The notes: a model not told the origin generated them from the sequence alone. Shown: positions 34,382 to 43,982, counted from the stretch's first letter. The stretch is DNA of 64,000 nucleotides from an uncultured Hyphomonas sp. (GCF_963678195.1 NZ_OY782759.1:1116001-1180000), one strand, 5' to 3'. Numbers and translations: made by a program.

Positions 34382-35068
34382 CTACGCGCCTTCGGCCCAG
34401 CGGCGGATGAGGTTGTGGTAGATGCCTGTCAGGCGGATGACTTCCGGGTCCTTGTGTCCCCGCTCCGCCACCAGCGCCTGGATGGACTGGTCGAGGTCGA
34501 ACAGCAGGGTACGTTCGCCATCGTCGCGCACCATGCTCTGTAGCCAGAAGAAGGATGAGATGCGCGCGCCCCGCGTGATTTCGCTGACGGAATGCAGGCT
34601 GGAGGCGGGATAAAGAACGAGGTCGCCGGCTTCCAGTTTCACTTCCTGCGCGCCGAACAGGGTTTCGATTACCAGTTCGCCGCCATCATAATCTTCCGGC
34701 TCGGTCAGGAACAGCGTGCAGGAGAGATCGGTCCGGATGCGCTCCGGCGAATTCTTCACCGAGCGGATCGCATTGTCGACATGGGCGCCGAACTGGTCGC
34801 CGACGACATAGCGGTTGAACAGGGGCGGAAATACTTTCTGCGGCAGCGCTGCCGCCAGGAAAATGGGATTGTTGCCAATGGCAATGCTGACCAGCTGCTG
34901 CGCCTTGCGGGCTGCCTCGCTGTCTTCCGGCAGCTGCGTGTTGCGCTTTGCCTCGGCGGACTGGACGCCCGCCGTGACGCGGCCGTCCACCCACTCTGCC
35001 GCATCGATCAGCTGGCGGATGTCTTTCACCTGCGCTTTGGTCAGGACTTGGGGGATACAGATCAGCAT
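34382..35068 (-). CDS. piuC: Fe(II)/2-oxoglutarate hydroxylase, PiuC/YbiX family
   Basis: 228 residues of the PKHD-type hydroxylase family. Iron ligands: HxD in GAHVDNA and the distal His in LHSVSEI; the Arg for 2-oxoglutarate is in [10 protein letters not shown]. The Tyr of [10 protein letters not shown] and the block [11 protein letters not shown] are also typical. In Pseudomonas and E. coli piuC/ybiX stands next to a catecholate siderophore receptor; here it follows such a receptor by 61 bases in the same direction, so iron-regulated co-expression is likely. The protein substrate is unknown. Confidence 0.88.
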   Translation of the reverse strand: MLICIPQVLTKAQVKDIRQLIDAAEWVDGRVTAGVQSAEAKRNTQLPEDSEAARKAQQLVSIAIGNNPIFLAAALPQKVFPPLFNRYVVGDQFGAHVDNAIRSVKNSPERIRTDLSCTLFLTEPEDYDGGELVIETLFGAQEVKLEAGDLVLYPASSLHSVSEITRGARISSFFWLQSMVRDDGERTLLFDLDQSIQALVAERGHKDPEVIRLTGIYHNLIRRWAEGA

Positions 35069-35129
35069 GGGCGGGCTCTACAAACAGGATGAAGGCGGCC
35101 CCGCGAAGGGCCGCCCCTCTTTCGGATGA

Positions 35130-37349
35130 TCAGAAGTCGATGTCCAGTGTCACCAGCGCCGAGCGGCCCGGGGCAACATAGGAGAACGGCGTGCCGGAGC
35201 GGTAGAGCGCATCATAATAGAGCTCATCGGTGGCGTTCAGCACGTTGAAGGTCACTTCCATATTGTTGGTCAGCTGGTAGCCGCCGAAGACATCGAAGCG
35301 CCAATAGTCCGGCACTTCGGTGGAGCCCGCCGCGACCGTGCCGCCGAACTTCTCGCTATTGTACCCGGCCGTGCCGCCAAGGTGCAGGCGGTCGGTGATC
35401 TGGTAGCGGGAGGTCAGCGTGAAGCTCTCTTCCGAGACGTTCGGGAACATCTCGCCGATCTGGTCCTGGATCGTGCTGTCAGTGACTTCGGTCTCGAACA
35501 GGGTGAGGCCGCCGAACAGGCTCCAGTTCTCGGTGATGTTGCCGGCGATGCCGAACTCCACACCGGTGACCTCCTGTTCCTGGACGCCCAGCGTAGTGGT
35601 GCCCCGGCCAAGCGAGATTGGCACACCGTCGCGGGTGATCTGGAACACGGCCGCGGTCAGGTCGAGGTGGCCGCCGAGATTGTACTTGGCGCCGAGTTCG
35701 AAAGAGGTGTTGTCGATCGGGTCCATCGTCGTGATCCGGTCATCACAGCCGCCATAGTCCAGCGCGAAGGCGTCGAGCTGTTCGCAGGGCGGGTTCGAGG
35801 CGGAGGAGTAGCTTGCATAGATGGAGGCATTCTCCACCGGCTTGTACACAAGGCCGGCATGCCAGTTGAAGAAGTCGCTGTCGGCGGATCGGTCTTCTGC
35901 CGGTGTCCCGTCACGATTGATCAGGCCGGTGACATCGGCGGAGTAGGAATCGGCACGGACACCGATGAAGGCTTCCCATTGCGGGCTGAACGTCAGCGTG
36001 TCGAGGGCATAGAGCGCAGCGGTTTCTGTCTTGATGACCGGCCGGCCGGTCACTTCGGTATCATTGCCCCACGGAATGGAGTTGTCCGGATTGTCAAGGT
36101 TCAGCAGCGGGTTGGAGGTTGCGCCGGTGCAGGGCAGTTCGGCGCATTCGGTGAAGACACGCTGGCGGTTCAGCGTTTCCTCACGCGACAGTTCGATGCC
36201 GGTGACCAGCGTGTGGCCGATCGAGCCTGTGTCAAAGCGGAAGGTGAAGCGGCTCTGGTTGGTCCAGTAGTCGGTGACCGCATCGCGGCGCTTGCCATTG
36301 GCGCTGACCGTCCGGGCGACCGGGTCCGGGCGTTCCGGGGCCGAGGCCGTGTAGGCGTTCTTGCTCTGGCCGTAGCGCAGGATGGAATCGAATTCGACGG
36401 TGTCGGAAATGACCCAGTTTGCATTAGCGGTGTAAACATCGGCGAAGGTCTCACCGAAGTCGCGGGACAGGACGCCGTAGAAATTGTCCCGGTTCACCGC
36501 GAACGGGCGATTGTTGTCGATGTCGTAGGGGTGGCCCCAATCGGGCATGTAGTCGGTGGAAAGATGATAGTAGTCGAAGCCCAGGGTCAGCGCATCAGTT
36601 GGCGTCCACTCGGCGGCTGCGGCGATGCCCCAGCGGTCGTTGAAGACATTGTCCCGGCCGGCGACTTCGGAATCGTGGGTCATGGCGTTCAGGCGCACGG
36701 TGAACGTGTCGGTGACTTCATGGTTCACATCGAGGGTCGCCCGGCGGGTGGCATCGGAGCCGAGGGTGAACTCGACATCGCCCCAATTGCCCTCACCCGG
36801 CTTCTTGGTGACGAGGCTGACAGCGCCGCCAGTCGTGCCGCGGCCGCCAAAGGCCGAGGACGGGCCTTTCAGCACTTCGATCTGCTGGACGGCAAAGGTT
36901 TCGCGCGAGCCGACGCCCGGATCGCGGACACCGTCGACATAGACGTCATTGCGGGCATCGAAGCCGCGGATGAAGATCCGGTCACCAAAGGCATTGCCGC
37001 CCTCGCCGGTGCCCAGCGTGATGCCAGGCTGGGCCCGGAACAGGTCACGGAAGGATTTGGCGCCGAGGTCGTGCAGCGTTTCGTCGGTGATGACGGTGAT
37101 GGTTTTTGGCGTATCCAGAAGGTCTTCGGTGAAGAGACCGCTGGCAGAGCGGATGGCGCGATAGGGCGCATCCGGGTCGCCGTAGGGGTTGGTGTCCGCC
37201 GTGACGTCGGTGACGGTGATCGTCTCGTTACGAAGTTCCGGTTCGTCGGACTCGTCTGCGAAAGCGGGGGTGGTGGTGGCGACGGCGACAGCCGCATACA
37301 TGCCGACCTGCGCGCGGAGGCTCCGCGGCTTGCGAATGGCTTTTCTCAT
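35130..37349 (-). CDS. TonB-dependent siderophore receptor (Fiu/PiuA-like)
   Basis: 739 residues: signal peptide (RAQVGMYAAVAVATTTPAFA), TonB-box region NETITVTDV, plug (TPKTITVITDETLHDLGAKSF, DRIFIRGFDARNDVYVDGVRD, QIEVLKGPSSAFGGRGTTGGAVSLVTKKP) and a barrel ending in VTLDIDF. The plug pattern is that of catecholate receptors such as Fiu. It imports ferric siderophore or a monomeric catechol across the outer membrane with TonB-ExbBD energy. piuC follows in the same operon, and a Fur-like inverted repeat lies upstream. ATG at 37349 starts the signal peptide. Confidence 0.9.
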   Translation of the reverse strand: MRKAIRKPRSLRAQVGMYAAVAVATTTPAFADESDEPELRNETITVTDVTADTNPYGDPDAPYRAIRSASGLFTEDLLDTPKTITVITDETLHDLGAKSFRDLFRAQPGITLGTGEGGNAFGDRIFIRGFDARNDVYVDGVRDPGVGSRETFAVQQIEVLKGPSSAFGGRGTTGGAVSLVTKKPGEGNWGDVEFTLGSDATRRATLDVNHEVTDTFTVRLNAMTHDSEVAGRDNVFNDRWGIAAAAEWTPTDALTLGFDYYHLSTDYMPDWGHPYDIDNNRPFAVNRDNFYGVLSRDFGETFADVYTANANWVISDTVEFDSILRYGQSKNAYTASAPERPDPVARTVSANGKRRDAVTDYWTNQSRFTFRFDTGSIGHTLVTGIELSREETLNRQRVFTECAELPCTGATSNPLLNLDNPDNSIPWGNDTEVTGRPVIKTETAALYALDTLTFSPQWEAFIGVRADSYSADVTGLINRDGTPAEDRSADSDFFNWHAGLVYKPVENASIYASYSSASNPPCEQLDAFALDYGGCDDRITTMDPIDNTSFELGAKYNLGGHLDLTAAVFQITRDGVPISLGRGTTTLGVQEQEVTGVEFGIAGNITENWSLFGGLTLFETEVTDSTIQDQIGEMFPNVSEESFTLTSRYQITDRLHLGGTAGYNSEKFGGTVAAGSTEVPDYWRFDVFGGYQLTNNMEVTFNVLNATDELYYDALYRSGTPFSYVAPGRSALVTLDIDF

Positions 37350-37403
37350 ATATCTCTCCCTGAGAACCGCTTTTGCGGCCTGAGGAGACGGCCTAATGAA
37401 AGT

Positions 37404-37439
37404 GAGAATGAATCGCAAGTAATAATGCAAATAATTCTC
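37404..37439. promoter_or_regulatory. Fur-like operator upstream of the siderophore receptor
   Basis: An AT-rich inverted repeat bounded by GAGAAT and ATTCTC, containing AATAATGCAAATAATTCTC; read on the minus strand it gives TGAGAATTATTTGCATT, close to half-sites of Fur boxes. It sits 55-90 bases upstream of the receptor ATG, the expected place for an iron-controlled promoter. Whether Fur or another iron regulator binds is not shown by sequence alone. Confidence 0.55.
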
Positions 37440-37480
37440 ACACGCATTTGCATTTGTGGTTTCTGCGCAAGCCAAACGGA

Positions 37481-37513
37481 AAACGCCCGGTCCGTTATCG
37501 GGACCGGGCGTTT
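37481..37513 (-). terminator. Rho-independent terminator of the thiolase gene
   Basis: A perfect 13-base-pair hairpin (AAACGCCCGGTCC with its complement) downstream of the thiolase stop. Minus-strand reading ends in GTTTTCCGTTT, so it should stop thiolase transcripts before the divergently placed receptor promoter. Confidence 0.8.
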
Positions 37514-37550
37514 GTCTTTGCCTGCCTCAGGCAGGGTGTCTGGCTGGCGA

Positions 37551-38801
37551 TCAGGCGTCGATACGCTCGATGATGATGGCCGGGGCCATGCCGCCAGCGG
37601 CGCACATGGTGACGAGGCCGTAGCGGCCGCCGGAACGCTCAAGTTCGTCCAGCGCCGTGCCGATCAGGATCGAACCGGTGGCGCCGATCGGGTGGCCGAG
37701 GGCCATGGCACCGCCATTGATGTTGACCTTGCTGCGGTCGAGATCGAGATCACGGATGAACTTCTCGGCGACGACAGAGAAGGCCTCGTTGATTTCATAG
37801 ACGTCGATGTCGCCGGTAGTCAGACCCGCCTTGGCGAGCACTTTGCGAGCGGCCGGAACCGGGGCGTTCAGCATCAGCGTCGGGCAGTCACCCATGTTTG
37901 CCGTCGCCACGACACGGGCGCGCGGCTTCAGGCCGTGCTTTTTCATATAGTCTTCGGAGGTCACCAGAATGGCGCCCGAACCGTCGACAACGCCGGAGGA
38001 GTTGCCGGCATGGTGCACGTGCTGGACCTTGCCTTTCAGCTGCGGGTACTTCTTCTCGATCATGTTGCCATAGGTCAGGCCGTTGTCATCGACGGGCACG
38101 TCCCAGAACATGTTGAACACGGTTTTCAGGCCGGCGAGGCTTTCCATCGAGGTGCCCGGACGCGGGAATTCGTCCTTCGCGAGGGCGAGCGAACCGTCGC
38201 GGTTGTAGACGGGCACGACCGACTTGTCGAAGCGGCCTTCTTTCAGCGCGATGTCGGCGCGCTCCTGGCTGACCACGGCCAGCTGGTCGACGGCTTCACG
38301 GGTGATGCCTTCCAGCGTGGCGATGGCATCGGCGCAGCAGCCCTGCTGCGATTGCGGGTGCATCTCGCGCAGGTGAAGGTTGCCGGCGTCCATCATCGGC
38401 GGGTTTTTCGGGTCAGCCGTGGCCGCCGTGTAGCTCATCATCTCGCAGCCGCCGGCCACGATGCAGTCTTCCATGCCCGACATGATCTGAGCCGTGGCCA
38501 GGGCCACGGTGGTGATGCCGGAGCCGCAGAAACGGTCGAGCGTGACACCGGAGGCTTTCACGTCATAGCCGGCATCGAGCGCAGCCATGCGGCCCATGTC
38601 GGCGCCTTGTGCGCCGCGCTGGCTGGACGTGCCCCAGATGACGTCGTCCACGGTCGCCGTGTCGAGCTTGTTGCGCTCGGCAATCTGGCCCAGCACGGTG
38701 GCGGCCAGGTGCTGCGGGTGCAGGTGGGCAAGCGACCCCTTGCCGACTTTGCCGATACCGCGCGGTGTGCGGCAGGCGTCAATGATGAAGGCCTCAGCCA
38801 T
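37551..38801 (-). CDS. Acetyl-CoA C-acyltransferase (thiolase)
   Basis: 416 residues. The nucleophilic cysteine is in [12 protein letters not shown] (about residue 92), the His of NEAF and the second cysteine in CAAGGMAPA complete the site, and [15 protein letters not shown] is the family signature. Catalyses thiolytic cleavage or condensation of 3-ketoacyl-CoA; FadA-like and biosynthetic forms cannot be separated by eye. It stands alone, without a fadB partner, and ends in a good terminator. ATG at 38801 begins the typical [12 protein letters not shown]. Confidence 0.92.
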   Translation of the reverse strand: MAEAFIIDACRTPRGIGKVGKGSLAHLHPQHLAATVLGQIAERNKLDTATVDDVIWGTSSQRGAQGADMGRMAALDAGYDVKASGVTLDRFCGSGITTVALATAQIMSGMEDCIVAGGCEMMSYTAATADPKNPPMMDAGNLHLREMHPQSQQGCCADAIATLEGITREAVDQLAVVSQERADIALKEGRFDKSVVPVYNRDGSLALAKDEFPRPGTSMESLAGLKTVFNMFWDVPVDDNGLTYGNMIEKKYPQLKGKVQHVHHAGNSSGVVDGSGAILVTSEDYMKKHGLKPRARVVATANMGDCPTLMLNAPVPAARKVLAKAGLTTGDIDVYEINEAFSVVAEKFIRDLDLDRSKVNINGGAMALGHPIGATGSILIGTALDELERSGGRYGLVTMCAAGGMAPAIIIERIDA

Positions 38802-38944
38802 GATCAGTCTCCGGTTTCCTCAGTTTGTGTGCCGCAGGTTTACGCGAACGTAAGGGGCTGTGGAAGTCGTGACGCCGGGGCAGAGGTCCTAACGTCAATT
38901 CAGTGTGATTTTGAATATTCTATCGGGTGTGGGATATTGGCAAA

Positions 38945-39937
38945 ATGACGAGGGAGTCGAAACGCCGGACGACCAAAATGGCGTCCGGGTGGCACATCAG
39001 AGGTGCCTTGCTGAGTTTCCTTGCCCTGATGGGTAGCTTGCCGGCATTCGCCAGCGAACGGCTGGTCATTCCATTCGAGGTCAATGAGTACGACCATATG
39101 GTCGTCCGGCTCGAAGTGAACGGCAATGACCAGGCGACCGGGGTCATCGATACGGCGGCGACCTTCCCCATGATCAACCGCCGCACAGCGCGTCTGGCCC
39201 AGCTGCCGGACCTTGAAGAAAACCCGCTCATGATCAATGTGCTCGGGCTGACCGGGGAAGAGATTTACCCGATTGTCGAGCTGGAGACGCTGCAAGTTGG
39301 CAACGTCATGAAGCGTGATGTGCAGGCCGCGCTGAATGTCGACCTGAATGTCACCGGCGCGCAGAACGTCCTTCCTGCGAGTGCCTTCGAGGGCGATGTC
39401 ATCGACTTCGACTTCGAGAATTTGCGCGTCATGGTTTATGATGGCCGGCCGGACAGGTCTTCCCGGCTGGTGCCGACCTCACTGAAATATGACGATCAGA
39501 ACGGCCTGATCTTCGTGGATGTCCGGATCAATGGCCGCAAGGGCCGGGCCCTGGTCGATACCGGTTCCAGCGTCACCTTCATCAACAGCCGGTTTGCGGA
39601 ATCGTCTCACACCAAGGCCAATGAAGAGAAGACCAAGATGCTGCAGGGCGCCACGGGCGGCGACCAGTCCCTGCGGGTCGCATCGATCCGGAGGATGACG
39701 ATCGGGGAGTTCCGGGTTTCCGGCGTTGATGTGCTGGTCAGCGATCCACCGCTGTTCGAGTATCTGGGCCTTGAGGAAGAGCCTGCGATGGTTCTGGGGC
39801 TGGATCTGTTGACATCTTTCCGGCTGCAGATCGATCGGCGCCGGAACAGGGTTGTTCTCAGCATGCCGGACAGCGGCCGTTATTCCCGCAGCATCAATCT
39901 GAATGCGCGGGACACACGGATTCCGGATTATCGATAG
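38945..39937 (+). CDS. Exported retropepsin-like aspartyl protease family protein
   Basis: 330 residues with a signal sequence (LLSFLALMGSLPAFA). Two retropepsin-like folds are seen: a degenerate one (GVIDTAATFPMINRRTA, lacking DTG) and a second with the catalytic DTG motif (KGRALVDTGSSVTFINSRFA), followed by VLGLDLLTSFRLQIDRR. Proteins of this kind resemble the periplasmic PerP/SpoVG-associated aspartyl proteases of Alphaproteobacteria and act in the periplasm. The start is uncertain: ATG at 38927, 38945 or 38978 all precede the signal core; no strong ribosome site decides. Confidence 0.8.
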   Translation: MTRESKRRTTKMASGWHIRGALLSFLALMGSLPAFASERLVIPFEVNEYDHMVVRLEVNGNDQATGVIDTAATFPMINRRTARLAQLPDLEENPLMINVLGLTGEEIYPIVELETLQVGNVMKRDVQAALNVDLNVTGAQNVLPASAFEGDVIDFDFENLRVMVYDGRPDRSSRLVPTSLKYDDQNGLIFVDVRINGRKGRALVDTGSSVTFINSRFAESSHTKANEEKTKMLQGATGGDQSLRVASIRRMTIGEFRVSGVDVLVSDPPLFEYLGLEEEPAMVLGLDLLTSFRLQIDRRRNRVVLSMPDSGRYSRSINLNARDTRIPDYR

Positions 39938-39950
39938 CTGCCTCAGGCTG

Positions 39951-40790
39951 TTAGCGCCGCCGGACAAACTTGATCGCGCCGAACAGGCCGGCCAGCACCG
40001 ATCCGACACCGCCAAGGAACACCGCCAGCGGGTTGGCCTGGTCGGCAAAGGCGATAGCGCGGTTGAGGCCGGTCACCTTCACGGTCACCGTATTGTGGAA
40101 CGTCCGCAGCGGTACGGCCGGGCCGTCATCAATGGCATAGATGTCGAAGGTCAGTTCCTGATTGCCGGCTGTCAGCGGGGTGACGGACCAGCGCCAGGTG
40201 TTCTCGGTCAGCGGCGAGATGGTCTGTTGTTCCGGCGTCATCGCCTTGATCGCGAAGCCGGAGCCGGACAGGCGCGCTTCCACCGTTCTGGAAACCTGCG
40301 CCGTACCTTCAGAGATATTGCCATGGCCTGGCAGGGCATCGACGGCTGTATCGTCCCCGGTTGCATCGATCGCGAGGACAGCCTCGAAGGGGCGTTTGTA
40401 TTCGGCGGCCGAAGGTGTCTCGTGCGCCACCGGGACGGACTTCAGGCTGTTGATGAATGTATCGGAGGCATCAGGCGCCATGACATTGGGGGCGACTTCG
40501 ATGCCCGCCATGGTTTCGGTGTCCAGCGTCGGGGCAGGAATGGAGCGGGAGAGTTTCGGCACTGAGGCCGTTTCGGCGATGATTTCGTCGTCCGGGCCTG
40601 GCGGCAGGGGTTCTGCTTCCGGCAGCGCTTCGACCAGTACGTCATCCTCCACCACATCAGCCTCCTCCATCGGAGCGGCTGCGACGGCCATTTCGGATTT
40701 CGGGGAATACACGTCCAACAGGCGTGCTCCGCCATATCCCGCCACAAGCAGGCCGGCCAGAAGGATGAGGATCGAGAGGAATCTCAGCAT
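39951..40790 (-). CDS. Membrane-anchored protein of unknown function
   Basis: 279 residues. A transmembrane helix at the start (FLSILILLAGLLVAGYGGARLL), a long acidic proline-rich region (~30-110), a beta-rich region with a SRTVEARLSGSGFAI segment, and a second helix at the extreme C-terminus (NPLAVFLGGVGSVLAGLFGAI) followed by KFVRRR. The C-terminal half resembles a domain that others label by unknown-function names; I cannot name it. ATG at 40790 is preferred to the TTG at 40799. Confidence 0.6.
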   Translation of the reverse strand: MLRFLSILILLAGLLVAGYGGARLLDVYSPKSEMAVAAAPMEEADVVEDDVLVEALPEAEPLPPGPDDEIIAETASVPKLSRSIPAPTLDTETMAGIEVAPNVMAPDASDTFINSLKSVPVAHETPSAAEYKRPFEAVLAIDATGDDTAVDALPGHGNISEGTAQVSRTVEARLSGSGFAIKAMTPEQQTISPLTENTWRWSVTPLTAGNQELTFDIYAIDDGPAVPLRTFHNTVTVKVTGLNRAIAFADQANPLAVFLGGVGSVLAGLFGAIKFVRRR

Positions 40791-40840
40791 GGCGAACAAT
40801 GGCTCCGTTCGGTGAATCCCGGCCCGACCCTAGCAGAGGT

Positions 40841-41677
40841 TCAGTCGCCGGGAAAACTGTTCCGGGCTGCTTCGTAAAACGCAATTGCGGCAGCATTGGA
40901 CACGTTGAGGCTTTCCATGGCTGCGCTGATCGGAATGCGGGCAAGTTCGGCGCAGGCCTTGGCCACGCCGGGCCGCAGGCCCGGTCCTTCAGCGCCCAGC
41001 ACGATGGCCAGCTTGCCGGCCCCTTTGACCGCTTGCGCGATATCCGCCTCGCCTTCGCCGGCGAGGCCGACCGTGTGGTAGCCCGCCTCGCCCAGCTGTT
41101 CGAGCGCGCGGGAGATGTTCACGACGCGCGCTTCGGCCACGGTTTCGATGGCGCCGACAGCGCTTTTCGCCACGATGCCTGTAATCGGAGGGGCATTCCG
41201 CGTCTGCAGGACAAGCCCCCCGAAGCCAAAGGCGGCCGCCGACCGGTAGATGGCCCCCAGATTGTGGGGGTCAGACACCTGGTCCAGCACGACCAGCCGG
41301 TCCACGCCTTCATGGATCAGGTCTTCCAGCGCGACCGGGTCGAGCGGCTCGGCCAGCAGGGCAAGCCCCTGATGGACGGAACCGGGCGGCAGGCGCGTGT
41401 CGATGTCCTTGGCTGTCACGATGTGCGGCTTCGGCGCGCCGGCGGGTAGGCGTGCTGCGGCATTTTCGGTTGCGAGCAGTTCGATCAGTTTGCGTTCCGG
41501 GTTTGCGAGGGCCGCTTCGACCGCGTGGATTCCCCAAATCCAGAGGGCTGAGCCGTCGGTTGTGTGGCCCTTATTGGGGTGGCGCGGGCCGGGGCGGTGA
41601 CCCTGCGGCGGGGCGCCGTCCTGCGGGCGTCCCTGGCGGCCTTGTGCATTTCGCCGTCTTCCATGGTTGCGCGCCAT
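40841..41677 (-). CDS. rlmB: 23S rRNA (guanosine2251-2'-O)-methyltransferase
   Basis: 278 residues of the SpoU/TrmH family. After a basic, disordered leader come the substrate-binding domain (WIWGIHAVEAAL) and the knotted MTase core: motif 1 LDQVSDPHNLGAIYRSAAAFG, motif 2 IVLGAEGPGLRP and motif 3 IPISAAMESLNVSNAAAI, which contain the conserved Arg, Glu and Asn. RlmB methylates G2251 of the 23S P loop. TrmH on tRNA is excluded by the N-terminal domain. The gene is divergent from tRNA-Tyr. Confidence 0.9.
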   Translation of the reverse strand: MARNHGRRRNAQGRQGRPQDGAPPQGHRPGPRHPNKGHTTDGSALWIWGIHAVEAALANPERKLIELLATENAAARLPAGAPKPHIVTAKDIDTRLPPGSVHQGLALLAEPLDPVALEDLIHEGVDRLVVLDQVSDPHNLGAIYRSAAAFGFGGLVLQTRNAPPITGIVAKSAVGAIETVAEARVVNISRALEQLGEAGYHTVGLAGEGEADIAQAVKGAGKLAIVLGAEGPGLRPGVAKACAELARIPISAAMESLNVSNAAAIAFYEAARNSFPGD

Positions 41678-41785
41678 TTGGTGTTTCCTTATAAGGCCGC
41701 TTCCGGAGTGGATCGGCGGTGCTGCGGCGCCTATGTGAAGCCCCGGCCGGACGGCGTCAACGCCGTGCAGCCCGTGAGGTCCCGT

Positions 41786-41869
41786 GGAGGGATGGGTGAG
41801 TGGTTAAAACCGCCAGACTGTAAATCTGGTCCGCAAGGTACGCTGGTTCGAATCCAGCTCCCTCCACCA
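41786..41869 (+). tRNA. tRNA-Tyr (anticodon GTA)
   Basis: A 7-base acceptor stem GGAGGGA/TCCCTCC, an anticodon loop with GTA (ACTGTAAATCT), a long class II variable arm and TpsiC loop GGTTCGAATCC, with CCA encoded (CTCCACCA). The long variable arm is right for bacterial tRNA-Tyr. Confidence 0.97.
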
Positions 41870-41894
41870 CCTCATGCCGCTGCATGCTTGTGAC

Positions 41895-41968
41895 GCGGGT
41901 ATAGCACAATGGTAGTGCAGCAGCCTTCCAAGCTGAGTATGTCGGTTCGATTCCGTCTACCCGCTCCA
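41895..41968 (+). tRNA. tRNA-Gly (anticodon TCC)
   Basis: 74 bases including encoded CCA. Acceptor stem GCGGGTA/TACCCGC, anticodon TCC in CTTCCAA, TpsiC loop GGTTCGATTCC. It follows tRNA-Tyr by 25 bases and is probably co-transcribed; in many bacteria these two precede tuf, which is not found here. Confidence 0.97.
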
Positions 41969-42026
41969 GCATTTCACCCGGATCGCGGAATGCGTGCAAC
42001 CAGACCGGGGGTCTGAAGGCGGACTG

Positions 42027-42049
42027 TGCCAAATTGATAAAATTTGGCA
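42027..42049. promoter_or_regulatory. Perfect palindrome TGCCAAATT-5-AATTTGGCA
   Basis: Nine-base arms with a five-base centre, 48 bases upstream of the GGDEF gene and 58 bases after tRNA-Gly. AT-rich symmetrical half-sites of this size suit a dimeric regulator. It is not followed by a T-run, so it is not a simple terminator. Confidence 0.5.
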
Positions 42050-42096
42050 GATTGTCGAGGAAATGAGCTTAACGTCTCTGCTGTATAGCTCAGCCC

Positions 42097-43908
42097 ATGC
42101 GCCTGAGAACAATTACGAATATCGCTTATGCTGCCACCGTGCTCCTGACCCTTGCCGGCGGCACCACAATGCTTCTCGCGTCCAGCGCGCTTGAAGCAGA
42201 ACGGGCGGCAGTCAGCCGTGCCAATGATCTGAAAGAGCGGACTGCGACAGTCGGAGAAGACGTTCTTCGCCTTTCAGACAGAGCGCGGGAATATGTCATC
42301 ACCGGCAAAGAAGAGTTCCTCGAAGACTATCTCCACCTCCGGCAGTCCTTGCACCAGGACCAAGCCCGTATGGATGTTGTCGAGGACATCGGTGCCGGCG
42401 ATGCGGAGATAAGGGCCCTGTCTGACGCGGTCCGGATGGCTGGCCTGTTGTCAGACGAGCAGGACGCCGCGATCAAAGCTTACCAGGCCGGGGATGACGC
42501 GGCCGCACGCGAATATCTGTTCGGTTCGCACTATGAGAATGAACTGGACCTGATCAACGCCCGGATCGACACATTCCACTCGCTGCTCGATCAGCGCACC
42601 GACAATGAAGTGCACGTTGCCGAAGCGACCGCGCGATTCTGGCGCACCGTGTCGGAAACGATGGTGCTGGCGACGGCGCTCATTTTCTTCATCGTCCTGT
42701 ATTTTGTGCTGAAGCGGCGCATTCTGAAACCTGTGATCAAGCTCAGCGATGTCGTCACCCGCCTGGCCGCTCAGGAATACGATACAGAGATGATGGATTA
42801 CGACACGGTCGACGAGATCGGCGACATGGCACAGGCCATCCGTGTCTTCCGCGAGAACGGGCTGGAGCGCCAGCGCCTTGAAACCGAACTCGAGCATGAT
42901 CTGCAGTTGCGTAATCTTCTGTCTCGCATGACACAGCGCATGCAGGCCTGTGACACAATGAAAGAAATCGCCGGTGTGGTACGCCGCTTTGTGCCAGTCA
43001 TCATGCCGGGTTGCGGCGGTCGGCTCCATGTCCTCAATCGTGATGCCTCCGGAATGGTGGCTGCCTGTGAATGGCTGACCCCGCGCGCGGCTGCGTCTGA
43101 GTTCATGATGAACGATTGCTGGGGCCTTCGCCGTGGGACCATGCACTATCATCGCGAAGAAGATGCGGATGTGCCCTGCGCACACCTGGAGGGTGTGGAC
43201 GCGGATGAGAAGAAATCCGTCTGTATTCCGCTCATGACCCAGCGCGAGGTTGTCGGCCTTCTCTATATGGAACTGCCTGAGGAGTCCGAAGCGGGCAAGC
43301 GCGCGGAAACCTACATCCATATGCTGGCAGAGAACATTGCCTTGTCGCTGTCGAACATCCGCCTTCGTGAGACGCTTCACGAAATGGCGATGGCAGACCC
43401 GCTCACCGGTCTTTCCAACCGCCGGCGGATGGAAGAGAAATTTGAAGATGCGCTTGCCGAGATGAAGCACTCAGGCGGCAGGGTCAGCATCATCATGATG
43501 GATGTGGACCAGTTCAAGAAGTTCAACGACACCTATGGCCATGCCGCCGGGGATGACGTGTTGCGCGAAGTGGCGCAGGTGCTCGGCAGGCTGACACGGG
43601 AAGACGGTCTCGCGTTCCGCTATGGAGGTGAAGAGTTCGCTGTCCTGCTGCCAGGAGCCTCGGCGGATGCGACCGCTGCCCGCGCAGAGGAAATCCGCAG
43701 GGAGATTGAGCAGATCTCGATTGTGCGGGATGACCTCGTAATTTCGGACATCTCCGCATCCTTTGGTGTCGCAACGACACCTGATCATGGCAGTGGAGAG
43801 AGTCTCTTCGCGCTGGCCGACGCGGCGCTCTACAGCTCCAAAGCCTCCGGCCGCAATCGCGTGACCGTCGCGGCGTCGCAGGAAATTGCACACACACGCA
43901 TCGCCTGA
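42097..43908 (+). CDS. Membrane GGDEF protein with periplasmic sensor, HAMP and GAF domains
   Basis: 603 residues. TM1 (~9-29), a periplasmic helical sensor like CHASE3 (~30-190), TM2 (~193-213), HAMP (~214-265), a GAF-like domain with a DCWGLRRGTMH block (~280-425), then GGDEF: DPLTGLSNRRRMEE, DVDQFKKFNDTYGH and the active loop RYGGEEFAV. It should make c-di-GMP in response to a periplasmic signal. The feedback I-site RxxD is absent (REDG at that place). Start ATG 42097 leads directly into TM1. A perfect palindrome precedes the gene. Confidence 0.9.
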   Translation: MRLRTITNIAYAATVLLTLAGGTTMLLASSALEAERAAVSRANDLKERTATVGEDVLRLSDRAREYVITGKEEFLEDYLHLRQSLHQDQARMDVVEDIGAGDAEIRALSDAVRMAGLLSDEQDAAIKAYQAGDDAAAREYLFGSHYENELDLINARIDTFHSLLDQRTDNEVHVAEATARFWRTVSETMVLATALIFFIVLYFVLKRRILKPVIKLSDVVTRLAAQEYDTEMMDYDTVDEIGDMAQAIRVFRENGLERQRLETELEHDLQLRNLLSRMTQRMQACDTMKEIAGVVRRFVPVIMPGCGGRLHVLNRDASGMVAACEWLTPRAAASEFMMNDCWGLRRGTMHYHREEDADVPCAHLEGVDADEKKSVCIPLMTQREVVGLLYMELPEESEAGKRAETYIHMLAENIALSLSNIRLRETLHEMAMADPLTGLSNRRRMEEKFEDALAEMKHSGGRVSIIMMDVDQFKKFNDTYGHAAGDDVLREVAQVLGRLTREDGLAFRYGGEEFAVLLPGASADATAARAEEIRREIEQISIVRDDLVISDISASFGVATTPDHGSGESLFALADAALYSSKASGRNRVTVAASQEIAHTRIA

Positions 43909-43928
43909 CCCGGCAAACAGCCTTTCCG

Positions 43929-43953
43929 GGAACCAAACCAGACATGACACGTT
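43929..43953 (+). promoter_or_regulatory. EcfG-type promoter (GGAAC-16-CGTT)
   Basis: Exact match to the sigma EcfG consensus: -35 GGAAC at 43929, 16-base spacer, -10 CGTT at 43950. The gene at 43983 starts 30 bases after it. One of eight such sites in about 7.9 kb around the ecfG locus. Confidence 0.8.
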
Positions 43954-43982
43954 GTCTCAGCATGCTGACAACGGGCTGAATC

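Noticed and set aside
35382-38948. A 1188-codon open frame on the plus strand.
   Set aside because: It is antisense to the siderophore receptor and the thiolase, both with clear motifs; GC-rich codon use leaves the opposite strand open.
41786-41968. Integration site of a mobile element at the tRNA genes.
   Set aside because: No integrase and no repeated 3' tRNA end were found downstream.
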